Positions 35,808-45,489 are shown, numbered from the stretch's first letter. The stretch: DNA of 64,000 nucleotides from Cyanobium sp. NIES-981 (GCF_900088535.1 NZ_LT578417.1:1116001-1180000), one strand, 5' to 3'. The notes: generated by a model not told the origin, from the sequence alone. Numbers and translations: made by a program.

Positions 35808-36083
35808 ATGGCGCCAACGTCGATGCACCTTCCCCCGAGTACCCCGTTTTCCTTCTGTCCTGACAGCCCCATGACGGCCCTCTTCTGCACCACTGCCACC
35901 ACCACGCCCAGCCAGGGCGAGTGCGTGCTTCTCGATTCCGGGGAGCAGCTCTACCAGGTGATCGGCGTGGACGATCGCCACGACCGCTGCTGGCTGCGCC
36001 GCTGGCCCCTGGCCCGCCACGGCTCGGAAGTATTTGAAATTTCCCTGCAACGGGTGCGGCCGGCCCGGCCCCACCGCTCTTGA
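35808..36083 (+). CDS. Small conserved-looking hypothetical protein
   Basis: A soluble protein of 91 residues from the ATG at 35808, or 70 from the ATG at 35871, which is the more likely start since the first 21 residues look non-coding. The core GECVLLDSGEQLYQVIGVDDRHDRCWLRRWPL reads like a small beta-barrel domain, followed by GSEVFEISLQRV. No function is known to me. The binding-protein gene starts just downstream, so co-transcription is possible. Confidence 0.65.
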   Translation: MAPTSMHLPPSTPFSFCPDSPMTALFCTTATTTPSQGECVLLDSGEQLYQVIGVDDRHDRCWLRRWPLARHGSEVFEISLQRVRPARPHRS

Positions 36084-36111
36084 ATGGCTCCCAGCTTCTG
36101 AGGGCCATCGC

Positions 36112-37755
36112 TTGCATCGGGCTCTGCGGCTGACCCCCCTCTCCCTGGCTGTCCTGCTGCTGGTGATGTCCGCCACCGTGGCCGGTTGCCTGCCGAGAAG
36201 CCCCGGCTCCCAGTCCCCGGCAGCGAGCGGCAACCGGCTGGTGGTGGCCAGCCGGAACCGGGTTGACAGCGTCGATCCCGCCGGGGCCTACACCTTCGGC
36301 GCCATGCAGCTGCTGAGCGCGATCGGAGATCCGCTCTATGCCGTCACCGAATCGGGGCAGCTGGAACCGCGCCTCGCCCTGGAGCTGCCGCAGCTGAGCT
36401 CCGATGGCCGCACCGCCAGGATTCCCCTGCGGCGGGGCGTCCGGTTCCATGACGGCACCGCCTTCGATGCGGCCGCCATGGTGTTCAGCCTCGAGCGCTT
36501 CCTGGCGATCGGCAAGCTGAGCTATCTCCTCGGCGACCGGGTCACGGCGGTTCGGGCGGTCGACTCCCACACCCTGGAGCTCAGCCTGGGCCAGCCCTTC
36601 GCGCCGCTGGCCGAGCTGCTCAGCGCCGTGGCCCTCACGCCCCTCTCCCCCACCGCCTACCGCCAGCACGGGCGGCGGCTGCTCAACGAGCGCTTCGTGG
36701 GCACCGGCCCCTACCGGCTCACCTTCTTCAGCAAGCAGCAGCAGCGGCTGGAGCCCTTCGCCGACTACTGGGGCGGCCAGCCCGCCAACAACGGCATCGA
36801 CCTGGTGTCGCTCAGCAACTCCACCGCCCTGTTCGGTGCCCTCACCAGCGGCGAGGTGGATGTGCTCCTCTCCACCAGCCTGGAGATCGACCAGCAGGCC
36901 GCCCTGCGCCGGCGCAGCCGGCAGGGTCAGCTGCGGGAGGGCAGCGGGGCGGCCCTGGAGATCAGCTATCTCACCCTGCTCAGCGACCAGCCGCCGTTCG
37001 ACAACCCCACGCTGCGCCGGGCCCTGGCCTACAGCCTCGATCGCGACACGATCAGCGAGCGGGTGACCCTGGGGCTGCGGCCGCCCCTGCGGGAGCTGGT
37101 GCCCCCCAGCCTGCCGGGCTCCGATCCCGTCGCCTGGGTGCGCTACGACCCCGTGCGGGCCCGCAGTCTCTACCGCCAGGCGGGCTACTGCCAGGGCCAG
37201 GCGCTGCGGGTGCCGCTCACCTTCCGCTCGAACATCCCCAGCGACCGCCTCTTCGCCCTCACCTGGCAGGCTCAGCTGCGTCAGGACCTGGGCGACTGTG
37301 TGCAGCTGGAGGTGACGGGCATGGAATCCACCACGGCCTACCGCCAGCTGGGCGAAGGGGCCTTCACCCTGATCCTGCTGGACTGGATGGGGGACTTTCC
37401 CGACGCCGACAACTACCTGATTCCCCTGCTGGCCTGCGAGAAGGAGGAGCAGCACCGCTGCCTGGAGGGCGCCAGCGCCGCCAGCGGCAGCTTCTGGGCC
37501 CAGCCGGGCCTGCAGGCTCTGCTGCAGCGCAGCGAGAGCAGCAGCGGTGCCGAGCGCCGCAGCCTCCTGCAGCGGATCCAGCGGATCACGGCGGGCGCCA
37601 ATCCCTACATCCCCCTCTGGCTGGTGGCCCCGCGGGCCTGGGCCCAGCCCGGCGTCAGCCGGCCGCGCTTCGATGGATCCGGACGGCTGCAGCTGCAGGC
37701 CCTCACCCGCACGGGAATGGGCGTCGAGGCCAACACGGAAGCGGTGCAGCCATGA
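36112..37755 (+). CDS. ABC transporter substrate-binding lipoprotein (peptide/nickel family 5)
   Basis: A 547-residue extracytoplasmic solute-binding protein of SBP family 5. A signal peptide with lipobox VAGC (Cys about 24) anchors it as a lipoprotein. Family features are GVRFHDGTAFDAAAMVFSLERF, GTGPYRLTFF with the FADYWGG motif, and DNPTLRRALAYSLDRDTI. The ligand could be a peptide, nickel or another small molecule. Start is probably the TTG at 36112; an ATG at 36034 in frame would overlap the previous gene. Its TGA overlaps the ATG of the permease gene. Confidence 0.87.
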   Translation: MHRALRLTPLSLAVLLLVMSATVAGCLPRSPGSQSPAASGNRLVVASRNRVDSVDPAGAYTFGAMQLLSAIGDPLYAVTESGQLEPRLALELPQLSSDGRTARIPLRRGVRFHDGTAFDAAAMVFSLERFLAIGKLSYLLGDRVTAVRAVDSHTLELSLGQPFAPLAELLSAVALTPLSPTAYRQHGRRLLNERFVGTGPYRLTFFSKQQQRLEPFADYWGGQPANNGIDLVSLSNSTALFGALTSGEVDVLLSTSLEIDQQAALRRRSRQGQLREGSGAALEISYLTLLSDQPPFDNPTLRRALAYSLDRDTISERVTLGLRPPLRELVPPSLPGSDPVAWVRYDPVRARSLYRQAGYCQGQALRVPLTFRSNIPSDRLFALTWQAQLRQDLGDCVQLEVTGMESTTAYRQLGEGAFTLILLDWMGDFPDADNYLIPLLACEKEEQHRCLEGASAASGSFWAQPGLQALLQRSESSSGAERRSLLQRIQRITAGANPYIPLWLVAPRAWAQPGVSRPRFDGSGRLQLQALTRTGMGVEANTEAVQP

Positions 37756-38783
37756 GCCGGCGCCGGGCTCTGGCGCAGTATCTGGCGGCACGGCTGGCGC
37801 TGGCGCCCCTGATGCTCTGGCTGATCGCCACGCTGGTGTTCCTGCTGCTGCGGCTGGCGCCGGGGGATCCGATCGACGCCCTGCTCGGCACCCGCGCCCC
37901 GGAGGCGGCCCGGGCGGCGCTGCGGAGCCGCCTCGGCCTGGATCAGCCCCTCTGGCAGCAGTACGGCGGCTTTCTGCGCGATCTGCTGCGGGGGGATCTG
38001 GGCACGTCCCTCACCAACCAGGATCCCGTGAGCACGGTGATCGGCCAGACCCTGCCCGCCAGCCTGGAGCTGGGCAGCGTGGCCCTGATCCTGGCGGCCG
38101 TGGTGGGCCTGGCCGTGGGTTTCTCCGGGATCGCCCGGCCCGAGGGCAAGCTCGATCTGGCCGGCCGCCTCTACGGCATCGGCACCTACGCCCTGCCCCC
38201 GTTCTGGGCCGCCATGGTGGTGCAGCTGATCTTCGCCGTATGGCTGGGCTGGCTGCCGGTGGGCGGGCGGTTCCCTCCCACCCTGCTGCCGCCCGAGGGC
38301 AGCGGCTTCTATCTGCTTGACAGCCTGCGCAGCGGCCTCCACAGCGGCGACTGGCAGGCTCTGCTCGGCACCGTGCGCCACCTCACGCTGCCGGCCGGCA
38401 CCCTGGCGCTGCTGCTGAGCGGCATCTTCGCCAACGCCCTGCGGCTGAACCTGCGCCGCAGCCTCGCCAGCGACTACGTGGAGGCCGCCCGCAGCCGGGG
38501 CCTGGGCGAGGCACGGGTGGTGCTGCGCCATGCCCTGCCCAACGCGCTGCTGCCCGTGCTCACCATCACGGGCATCACCGTGGCCTCGCTGATCGGGGGC
38601 GCCCTGCTGATCGAGGTCACCTACTCCTGGCCGGGCATCGCCTACCGGCTGCAGGAGGCGATCAGCCAGCGCGACTACCCCCTGGTGCAGGGCATCGTGG
38701 TGGTGGTGGCCGCCCTGGTGGTGCTGGTCACGGTCACGGTGGATGTGCTGGTGGCGCTGCTCGATCCCCGCATCCGCTTCTGA
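37752..38783 (+). CDS. DppB-type ABC transporter permease
   Basis: A 343-residue inner-membrane permease of the oligopeptide/nickel (DppB/OppB) type. The N-terminal helix ends in the family motif APGDPID. The EAA loop reads YVEAARSRGLGEARVVLRHALPNALLPV, and hydrophobic helices cover the rest. The ATG at 37752 overlaps the stop of the binding-protein gene (ATGA). A DppC permease and the DppD/DppF ATPases would be needed to form a transporter, and none is adjacent; they may be elsewhere in the genome. Confidence 0.92.
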   Translation: MSRRRALAQYLAARLALAPLMLWLIATLVFLLLRLAPGDPIDALLGTRAPEAARAALRSRLGLDQPLWQQYGGFLRDLLRGDLGTSLTNQDPVSTVIGQTLPASLELGSVALILAAVVGLAVGFSGIARPEGKLDLAGRLYGIGTYALPPFWAAMVVQLIFAVWLGWLPVGGRFPPTLLPPEGSGFYLLDSLRSGLHSGDWQALLGTVRHLTLPAGTLALLLSGIFANALRLNLRRSLASDYVEAARSRGLGEARVVLRHALPNALLPVLTITGITVASLIGGALLIEVTYSWPGIAYRLQEAISQRDYPLVQGIVVVVAALVVLVTVTVDVLVALLDPRIRF

Positions 38784-38820
38784 GCACGTCTGAGCCGGGG
38801 CCGCAGGCCCCCCATCCGCC

Positions 38821-40509
38821 TCAGGGGCGCCCCAGCCGGTCGCGCCAACGGCGTGCCTGGCCCTGATCGAGCACATAGGCGGTGATGCCGTTGTGCACCC
38901 GGCGCTGGGGCGAGAGGAGGCTGGGATGCTGCCACCCCTCCAGGAACTCGATCGTGGCAGCCAGGAGCAGATCCTGCACCCTGCGGGGGTCTTCGCCCAC
39001 CAGCTGATTCCCCAGCCGGAAAAGCGGCTCCCCCTGGGAGGTCATGCGCACCGGCGAGAAGTGGCTGCCGCCGTCCACCACCACCAGACGGCTGCGGGGG
39101 TGCCGGTTCCCGAGGAACAGATCCAGCTGCTCGGTGACCGGCGGGGTGACCAGATCCAGGCTGCCCCCCACCACCATCACAGGCAGGTTGAGGTCCGCAA
39201 GACCGCGGGCAGGCCAGAGCAGGCTCCCGAACCCGTTGAAGGTGATCACGCCGCGCAGCGGAATCGCATCCTGCAGCGCTGAGCCGCTCACGGGGAAGGT
39301 CTGCCGGGCGCCATCCCCCATCACTTGGGGCAGCTGGCACTGGAGCAGGCGGGAGAGGTTGGTGACCGGCAACGAGGAGAGGGCCTGCTCGCAACGCTGC
39401 GCCAGGCCCTGTTCCGGCACAAGGCCGGCGGCCATCAGCGCCGCCAGCCCTCCGAGGGAATGGCCAAACAGCACCATGCCGTCCTCACCGGCCGGCGAAG
39501 GCCCGAAGGCCGGCAGGCCGCCATCCCGCTGGGCCGCCAGCACCGCCTGCAGATCGGCCAGCCGCGCCGGCAGCGACTCGGCTCCGGGCGGAGGCCCCTC
39601 CCCCTCCAGTGAGGCCTTCACAGCCCGCTCATCACTGCCGGGATGCTCGATCAGCAGCACCGGCCAGCCCCGTTCGGCCAGGGCGGCCGCCAGCCAGCTG
39701 AGCTGCTCGGTGTTGCCCCCCAGCCCCGGCATCAGCAGCAGCCAGGGTCCGCGCTTGGCCTGACGGGCCGGCCAGAGCTCCAGGGGCAGGGGAGAGGAGC
39801 GGTGGGCAACGGCGAGCTGCAGCCGCTGGGGACTCCTGCCGTGGTCCTGCCGCCCGAGCAGCAGCGTGCGTGAGCTGCGCCGCGGCAGGGGCAGGGCGCG
39901 CAGTTCGGCCATCGCCCTCTCCTGGAGCTGCAGCTGCCGGCGCCAGTCGCCTGCCAGCTCCAGCAGACCATCGACGCGCAGGTGCAGCCGTTCCGGCGGG
40001 AGGGCCCGCAGCAGGTCCAGCGAGGTGATGGTGCTCTGGCGCTCCAGCAGCTGGCTCAGGGTCGCCAGCAGCAGCACGCCGGTGTTGTCTCCGGCGGGGG
40101 TGGTGATCAGGCCCCCCACCTCGCGCAGCAACGGCTCCCCGGTCCAGCTGCTCAGCATCTGAACCCCGAAGCCGCGATCCCGCAGCAGGGGGGCGCGGAG
40201 CAACCGGATCAGTCCCCGGCGGGATCCGGGATCCAGCAGATCCAGCCACAGCGCCAGGCTGCTCGTGGCGCCCTGGGGGTCCAGGGTCCAGGCCTCCAGA
40301 TCGTCGAGATCGAGGGGCAGCTGAAGGCCATCCAGCTCCACCACCAGCTCGGAGGCCGCCCGGGCCGGTTGGGCCGCCAGCGGCGGAAAGAACACCAGCA
40401 GACTGGCGAGAACTCCGAGCAGGCGAGGAGAAGGTGTTGGCAGAAGCCGAACTGGCAACGGGGAGGACGCCGCAGCGCCGAGGCTGGTGGTTCCAGTTTC
40501 CCGCGCCAC
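38821..40509 (-). CDS. Exported alpha/beta hydrolase with DUF1400 N-terminus
   Basis: A 562-residue cyanobacterial hydrolase. A signal peptide (about 1-52, hydrophobic core near 30-46) precedes a DUF1400-like region starting ELVVELDGLQLPLDLDDLEAW. The catalytic alpha/beta domain has the nucleophile elbow GHSLGG with S351, a likely Asp in VVGGSLDLVTPP, and a His in DGGSHFSP. A lipase, esterase or dienelactone-hydrolase-like activity is inferred. The ATG at 40509 overlaps the 5' end of the divergent MFS gene by up to 76 bases. Confidence 0.82.
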   Translation of the reverse strand: MARETGTTSLGAAASSPLPVRLLPTPSPRLLGVLASLLVFFPPLAAQPARAASELVVELDGLQLPLDLDDLEAWTLDPQGATSSLALWLDLLDPGSRRGLIRLLRAPLLRDRGFGVQMLSSWTGEPLLREVGGLITTPAGDNTGVLLLATLSQLLERQSTITSLDLLRALPPERLHLRVDGLLELAGDWRRQLQLQERAMAELRALPLPRRSSRTLLLGRQDHGRSPQRLQLAVAHRSSPLPLELWPARQAKRGPWLLLMPGLGGNTEQLSWLAAALAERGWPVLLIEHPGSDERAVKASLEGEGPPPGAESLPARLADLQAVLAAQRDGGLPAFGPSPAGEDGMVLFGHSLGGLAALMAAGLVPEQGLAQRCEQALSSLPVTNLSRLLQCQLPQVMGDGARQTFPVSGSALQDAIPLRGVITFNGFGSLLWPARGLADLNLPVMVVGGSLDLVTPPVTEQLDLFLGNRHPRSRLVVVDGGSHFSPVRMTSQGEPLFRLGNQLVGEDPRRVQDLLLAATIEFLEGWQHPSLLSPQRRVHNGITAYVLDQGQARRWRDRLGRP

Positions 40510-41690
40510 TGCGCGAAGTGGCCACCTTGCGGCTGGTGGGATCGATCGGGGCCGGCGGGGTGCTGTACCTCACCCCGATGGTGTTCCACCAGGAGGCCCT
40601 GAGCGCCGCCAGCGTGACCCAGGGGGTGGCCCTCGCCGCCCTGGCTGGCACCGTGAGCCGCTTCCTGAGCGGCTGGATGCTGGATCGGGGCGTGAACTGC
40701 TCCGTGCCCGTCCTGCTGGCGGCCCTGGCCGCCCTGGTGGGGGACAGCCTCCTGTTCCAGGCCCGGGACTTCGGGGCCTACCTCCAGGGACAGCTGCTGT
40801 TCGGCATCGCCATGGGGCTCTACTGGCCCGCGATCGAACTGGCCGTACCGCTGAGCTGCCGGCAGGGGCCCGCCCCGGTGAGCTCTGGCCGGGGCTACGC
40901 CCTGGTGCGCAGTGCCGATGCCACCGGCATTGCCGCTGGAGCACTGATCGGCACGCTGCTGGCGGGCATGGGGCTGCTGCGGGGCATCTACCTGGTGGAC
41001 ATGCTGTGCCTCAGCGCCATGGTGCTCCTGTTGCTGCTCCGGCGGCTGCCGGATCCGGACAGGCGTGCCGGCAGTGGTGCGAGCGGCCGCCTGGGGGGAG
41101 CCTGGCTGGGTCCGCTGCTGCCGGTGCTGGCCGTCGCTCTGCTGGCCACGGCCCTGCCCGCCCTGATGCAGAGCGCCCTGCCGCTCGACCTGGTGCGGGG
41201 GGGCCTGGCACGCCAGGCGTTGCCCGAGAGCCTGGGGGCGGCCCTGATCGCCCTCAAGCTGGGGCTGCTGGTGCTGATTCAGTGGCCGGTCGGCAGGGCG
41301 CTGGCCCGGCATCCGGTGCGGATCGGGCTCGGCCTCAGCCTGGGCAGCTTCGCGGTGGGCACAGCCCTGCTGGGGGGCTCAGCGCTCAGCAGCAACGGGG
41401 TGGCCCTGGTGGTGCTGGCCCAGGTTCCCCTGGCCCTCGGGGAAGCCGCCTTTCTGCCGGTGGCGAGTGAGGCGGTGGTGGAACTCACCCCGGTGGACCA
41501 TCGGGGAGTGGCGATGGCCCTCTTCTCCCAGTGCTTTGCCCTGAGCGCCCTGGGGGCGCCGCTGCTGGCCGGAATGGCCCTGGACCGGCAGGGCCACGGC
41601 CTGGGGGTGTGGTGGACGGCCGCCGGACTCTGCGTCGGGGGCCTGCTGCTGGTGCAGCGGATCAGGCCGAGGCCTGCGGCGGCTGCCTGA
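40434..41690 (+). CDS. Major facilitator superfamily transporter
   Basis: A protein of up to 418 residues with about twelve hydrophobic helices and no large soluble domain. The loop after helix 2 (SGWMLDRGV) and the matching region late in the protein (LLAGMALDRQG) are the usual MFS A-motif positions. The substrate is unknown. The start is uncertain: the TTG at 40434 would overlap the divergent esterase gene, while the GTG at 40518 would not but would cut close to helix 1. The 3' end overlaps the convergent 76-residue gene by 29 bases. Confidence 0.85.
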   Translation: MLAEAELATGRTPQRRGWWFQFPAPLREVATLRLVGSIGAGGVLYLTPMVFHQEALSAASVTQGVALAALAGTVSRFLSGWMLDRGVNCSVPVLLAALAALVGDSLLFQARDFGAYLQGQLLFGIAMGLYWPAIELAVPLSCRQGPAPVSSGRGYALVRSADATGIAAGALIGTLLAGMGLLRGIYLVDMLCLSAMVLLLLLRRLPDPDRRAGSGASGRLGGAWLGPLLPVLAVALLATALPALMQSALPLDLVRGGLARQALPESLGAALIALKLGLLVLIQWPVGRALARHPVRIGLGLSLGSFAVGTALLGGSALSSNGVALVVLAQVPLALGEAAFLPVASEAVVELTPVDHRGVAMALFSQCFALSALGAPLLAGMALDRQGHGLGVWWTAAGLCVGGLLLVQRIRPRPAAAA

Positions 41691-41892
41691 GGGCCCAGGC
41701 CTCATGGGGCAGGGGCTCGGTGCCGTATTCCCAGTCGTCGTAGTCGGGATCGTTGCGGATCTGCTGATGCAGCTCCTTCTGCACGTCGAAGTTGTGGGGG
41801 TGATCGGCGGCCGCCGTCCGGGGGACGTCGGGGCGGCTGGGGGTGTGGGGGGCATTGGGGGCACCCGGGTCCTGCTGGCGCATGGTGTCCAC
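41662..41892 (-). CDS. Small acidic hypothetical protein
   Basis: A 76-residue soluble protein. The first half is Pro/Ala/Asp-rich and probably disordered. The second half, HNFDVQKELHQQIRNDPDYDDWEYG, looks like a short conserved helical motif with several aromatic and acidic residues. I do not recognise a family. The start could be the ATG at 41892 or the one at 41883. It lies between ychF and the MFS gene, overlapping the end of the latter on the opposite strand. Confidence 0.65.
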   Translation of the reverse strand: MDTMRQQDPGAPNAPHTPSRPDVPRTAAADHPHNFDVQKELHQQIRNDPDYDDWEYGTEPLPHEAWALRQPPQASA

Positions 41893-41964
41893 TGCAACTG
41901 AGCCGATTCTTGCCGATCCCCCGGACCTGTGGCGGAACCGCTGCTGCCCGGGCCTGCCGAGGAC

Positions 41965-43056
41965 TCACACGTTGAACAGAAACTCCATCACATCCCCTTC
42001 CGCCACCACGTACTCCTTGCCCTCGCTGCGCAACCAGCCGCGGTTGCGGGCCTCCGCCAGCGAGCCGGCCTCCACCAGCTGCCGATGGCCGATGGTCTGG
42101 GCCCGGATGAAGCCCCGCTCGAAATCGGTGTGGATCACACCGGCCGCCTGGGGAGCCGTCATGCCGGCGGTGATGGTCCAGGCACGGGTTTCCTTCTCGC
42201 CGGTGGTGAAGTAGGTGCGCAGACCCAGCAGGGCGTAGGTGGCCCGGATCAGGCCCTGCAGTCCCCCCTCGCTCACGCCCAGCCCCTCGAGGAACTCGGC
42301 GCGGTCCTCCTCCGGCAGTTCGATCAGCTCGGCCTCCACCTGGGCGGAGATCCTCACGGTTTCCGCACCTTCCTGGGCCGCCAGGGTCTGCACGGCCTCC
42401 ACGTGGGCATTGCCCGCCGCCAGATCGTCCTCGCTCACGTTGCTGGCGTAGATGATCGGCTTGGCGGTGAGCAGTCCGAGCGGCCGGATCAGGGCCTGCT
42501 CCTCCGGGCTAAGGGCCACCGTGCGGACGGCTCCACCCGCCTCCAGCACCGCCTGGAGGCGCTCCAGCACCGCATCCTCCTGCTGGGCCTCCTTGCTGGT
42601 GCGCACCTGCTTCTTGAGCCGCTCGCGCCGCTTCTCCACCTGGGCCAGATCCGCCAGAGCCAGCTCCAGATTGATCACCTCGGCATCCCGCACGGGATCC
42701 ACCGAACCGGCCACATGGATCACGTCGTCGTCGTCGAAGCAGCGCACCACATGCACGATCGCGTCCACCTCGCGGATGTTGGCCAGAAACTTGTTGCCCA
42801 GGCCCTCACCCTGGCTGGCACCCTTCACAAGACCCGCGATGTCCACGAACTCCACGCGGGTGGGGATGATCTCCCTGCTGCGGCTGAGCGTGGCCAGCTC
42901 CTGCAGGCGCGGATCCGGCACGGCCACCACCCCGGAATTGGGCTCGATCGTGCAGAAGGGATAGTTGGCGGCCTCGGCCTGGGCATTGGCCACCAGGGCG
43001 TTGAACAGGGTCGACTTGCCCACGTTGGGCAGCCCGACGATTCCGGCTTTGAGCAT
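41965..43056 (-). CDS. ychF: Redox-regulated ATPase YchF (Obg-like)
   Basis: A 363-residue Obg-family P-loop protein that hydrolyses ATP rather than GTP and associates with ribosomes. The P-loop [14 protein letters not shown] starts at residue 7, the switch region and [20 protein letters not shown] follow, and the C-terminal TGS domain (about 278-360) ends [17 protein letters not shown]. The length is typical. The ATG at 43056 faces the divergent HlyD-type gene 164 bases away. Confidence 0.96.
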   Translation of the reverse strand: MLKAGIVGLPNVGKSTLFNALVANAQAEAANYPFCTIEPNSGVVAVPDPRLQELATLSRSREIIPTRVEFVDIAGLVKGASQGEGLGNKFLANIREVDAIVHVVRCFDDDDVIHVAGSVDPVRDAEVINLELALADLAQVEKRRERLKKQVRTSKEAQQEDAVLERLQAVLEAGGAVRTVALSPEEQALIRPLGLLTAKPIIYASNVSEDDLAAGNAHVEAVQTLAAQEGAETVRISAQVEAELIELPEEDRAEFLEGLGVSEGGLQGLIRATYALLGLRTYFTTGEKETRAWTITAGMTAPQAAGVIHTDFERGFIRAQTIGHRQLVEAGSLAEARNRGWLRSEGKEYVVAEGDVMEFLFNV

Positions 43057-43220
43057 GGGGCGAATCTACGGGCCGCCGACCGGTGGCCTCAGCCGCGAAA
43101 CTGGGGTGAGCTCCGGTCAGGTCCATTCCTACCCTCTCCCCACGCCGGCCCCGGCGTACGGCCGATCCCGACCGTCCCGCCAGCCAGCCCGGCAGCGAAC
43201 CCAGCAGCGCCAGTCCCGCC

Positions 43221-44339
43221 GTGACCCCCCTGCCTCCCCGCCAGCCCCGCTGGCGCCGGCGCGTCGGCGCCGGAGCGGCTGCGGCGCTGCTGATCGTGGC
43301 CGGCGTGGTTCTGTGGCAGCGCCAGCGGGGCGCCGGCTCCAGGAACCTCGAGCCCTACACCGTGCTGGCGAACTCGGGAGACCTGCCGGGGGTGGTGAGC
43401 GCCTCGGGCGAACTCGACGCCGAGAAACGGGTGAACGTGAGCCCGAAGCGGCAGGGCCTGCTCGAACAGCTGCTCGTGGAAGAGGGCGACCGGGTGCAGG
43501 CCGGTCAGCCCCTGGCCAGGATGGACAGCGGCGACCTCGGTGACCGCATCAGCGAGCTCCAGGCCCAGCTGCAGTCGGCACAGGCGGAGCTGGTTCGCAG
43601 CCGCAGCGAGCTGGAGCGCAACGAGAAGCTCTATGAGCAGAAGGCCATCAGCCTCAGCGACTACAACACCGTGCGCAGCACCTTCCTGGTGGACCAGGCG
43701 GCGGTCGAGGCCGCCCGCCAGCGGCTCGCCGCCCGCCGGGTGGAGCAGGCCGATCTGATCGTGCGGGCACCGTTCTCCGGGGTGATCACCCAGCGCTACG
43801 CCGACCCCGGCGCCTTCGTGACCCCCACCACCACCGCCTCGGCGACGGCGGGCGCCACCAGCTCCTCGATCGTGGAGCTGGCCCAGGGCCTGGAGGTGGT
43901 GGCCAAGGTGCCGGAGAGCGACATCGGCCGCATCCGCCTGGGCCAGGAGGCCGTGGTGCGGGTGGACGCCTTTCCCGATCGCCGCTTCGCGGCCGTGGTG
44001 AAGCGCATCACCCCCAGGGCCGTGAAGGTCAACAACGTGACCTCCTTCGATGTGATCCTGCGCTTCAGCAGCGAGCAGCCGGATCTGCGCATCGGCATGA
44101 CGGCCGACGTGGACTTCAGCACGGGGCGGGTGCAGGCCAAGACCCTGGTGCCCACCGTGGCGATCGTGACCGAGGAGGGGCGTCCGGGCGTGCTGCTGGT
44201 GGGCAAGGACCGTCAGCCCACCTTCCAGCCGGTGGAGCTGGGCATCAGCGGCGGCAAGGACACCCAGATCCTCTCGGGTCTGGAGCCAGGCACCCGGGTC
44301 TTCATCGACCTGCCCCCCTGGTCGAAGAAGAAGCGCTGA
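43221..44339 (+). CDS. HlyD-family periplasmic adaptor (membrane fusion protein)
   Basis: A 372-residue adaptor subunit of an efflux system. One N-terminal membrane helix (about 15-32) is followed by the lipoyl half-motif GELDAEKRVNVSPKRQG. A coiled-coil hairpin follows (ELQAQLQSAQAELVRSR, about 112-165), then the second lipoyl half (IVRAPFSGVITQRYADPG) and a beta-barrel domain. The GTG at 43221 gives this layout. An ABC or RND partner pump is not adjacent. The MacA/DevB type, working with an ABC transporter, is most likely. Confidence 0.88.
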   Translation: MTPLPPRQPRWRRRVGAGAAAALLIVAGVVLWQRQRGAGSRNLEPYTVLANSGDLPGVVSASGELDAEKRVNVSPKRQGLLEQLLVEEGDRVQAGQPLARMDSGDLGDRISELQAQLQSAQAELVRSRSELERNEKLYEQKAISLSDYNTVRSTFLVDQAAVEAARQRLAARRVEQADLIVRAPFSGVITQRYADPGAFVTPTTTASATAGATSSSIVELAQGLEVVAKVPESDIGRIRLGQEAVVRVDAFPDRRFAAVVKRITPRAVKVNNVTSFDVILRFSSEQPDLRIGMTADVDFSTGRVQAKTLVPTVAIVTEEGRPGVLLVGKDRQPTFQPVELGISGGKDTQILSGLEPGTRVFIDLPPWSKKKR

Positions 44340-44352
44340 GGGCCCGCGGGTC

Positions 44353-45489
44353 TCAGCCTGCTGAAGCGGAGAGGAACTCCCGCGCGGCCTCCACGATGCG
44401 CCCGCTGGCCAGGCCATCCCCGAACGGGTTGTGGGCCCGGGCCATCGCCTCATAGGCGGCGGCATCGGTGAGCAGGGTCGACGCCTCGGCGAGGATGTCG
44501 GCGCTGGCGGTGCCGATCAGCTTGGCCGTGCCGGCTTCGATGGCCTCCGGCCGTTCCGTGGTGCGGCGCAGCACCAGCACCGGCTTGCCGAGGGCCGGTG
44601 CCTCCTCCTGCAGACCACCGGAATCACTGAGCACCAGGGTGCAGCCCCGCATCGCCGCCACCAGCTGGTCGTAGTCGAGGGGCTCGGTGAGGAAGGCCCG
44701 GGGATGATCGCCCAGCAGCGCCTGCAGCGGCTCCCGCACCGTGGGATTGCGGTGCAGGGGCAGCAGCAGGGCGGTGTCGGGAAAGCGCTCCAGCACGGCC
44801 AGGAAGCCCCGGCCGATCTCCTGGAGGCGCTCCCCCCAGTTCTCGCGCCGGTGCACCGTGGCGAGGATCACCCGCTGGCGCTGCCAGTCCAGACCCTCCA
44901 GGGCCAGGGAGGGCGCCCGCTCCGCCATGCGCAGCAGGGCATCGATCACGGTGTTGCCCGTGGTGAGGATGCGGCCCATCACGCCCGAGGTCCGGCAGTT
45001 GGCGGCGGACTGTTCGGTCGGCGCGAAGTGGAGCAGGGCCAGCTGGGAGATCAGGCGCCGGTTGGCCTCCTCCGGGAAGGGATCGAAGATGTTGTCGGTG
45101 CGCAGGCCCGCCTCCACGTGTCCCACCGGGATCTGTTCATAGAAGGCGGCCAGGGCCGAGGCAAAGGCCGTGGTGGTGTCCCCCTGCACGAGCACCAGGT
45201 CGGGCCGGTGCTGAGCAAATTCCAGCCGGAGCCCCTCCAGGGCCGCACAGGTGATGTGGGTGAGGGTCTGCTGCGGCGCCATCAGGGCCAGATCGTGATC
45301 GGCACGAAGGCCGAACAGCTCCATCACCTGGCTCACCATCTCGCGGTGCTGCCCCGTGAGCACCACCCGGGTGTGGAAGTCGGCGGCCTGCTGGAAGGCC
45401 AGGATCACCGGCGCCAGCTTGATCGCCTCAGGCCGGGTGCCCAGCACGATGCTCACGAGGGGCTTGCGCCCAGGAGGCTCGGTCAACAC
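44353..45489 (-). CDS. wecB: UDP-N-acetylglucosamine 2-epimerase (non-hydrolysing)
   Basis: A 378-residue enzyme that interconverts UDP-GlcNAc and UDP-ManNAc for surface polysaccharide. The N-terminal VLGTRPEAIKLAPVI, the HTRVVLTGQHREM block, the catalytic VGHVEAGLRT segment and the SDSGGLQEEAP UDP-binding region are all intact. The start is the GTG at 45489 (followed by TTG); there is no ATG giving a full N-terminus. It is convergent with the HlyD-type gene, with 13 bases between stops. It shares a theme with galE at 9.9 kb. Confidence 0.95.
   Translation of the reverse strand: MLTEPPGRKPLVSIVLGTRPEAIKLAPVILAFQQAADFHTRVVLTGQHREMVSQVMELFGLRADHDLALMAPQQTLTHITCAALEGLRLEFAQHRPDLVLVQGDTTTAFASALAAFYEQIPVGHVEAGLRTDNIFDPFPEEANRRLISQLALLHFAPTEQSAANCRTSGVMGRILTTGNTVIDALLRMAERAPSLALEGLDWQRQRVILATVHRRENWGERLQEIGRGFLAVLERFPDTALLLPLHRNPTVREPLQALLGDHPRAFLTEPLDYDQLVAAMRGCTLVLSDSGGLQEEAPALGKPVLVLRRTTERPEAIEAGTAKLIGTASADILAEASTLLTDAAAYEAMARAHNPFGDGLASGRIVEAAREFLSASAG

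Noticed and set aside
36034-36111. An earlier ATG start for the binding lipoprotein
   Set aside because: It would place about 26 extra residues before the signal peptide and overlap the upstream small gene; TTG at 36112 gives a normal lipoprotein signal.
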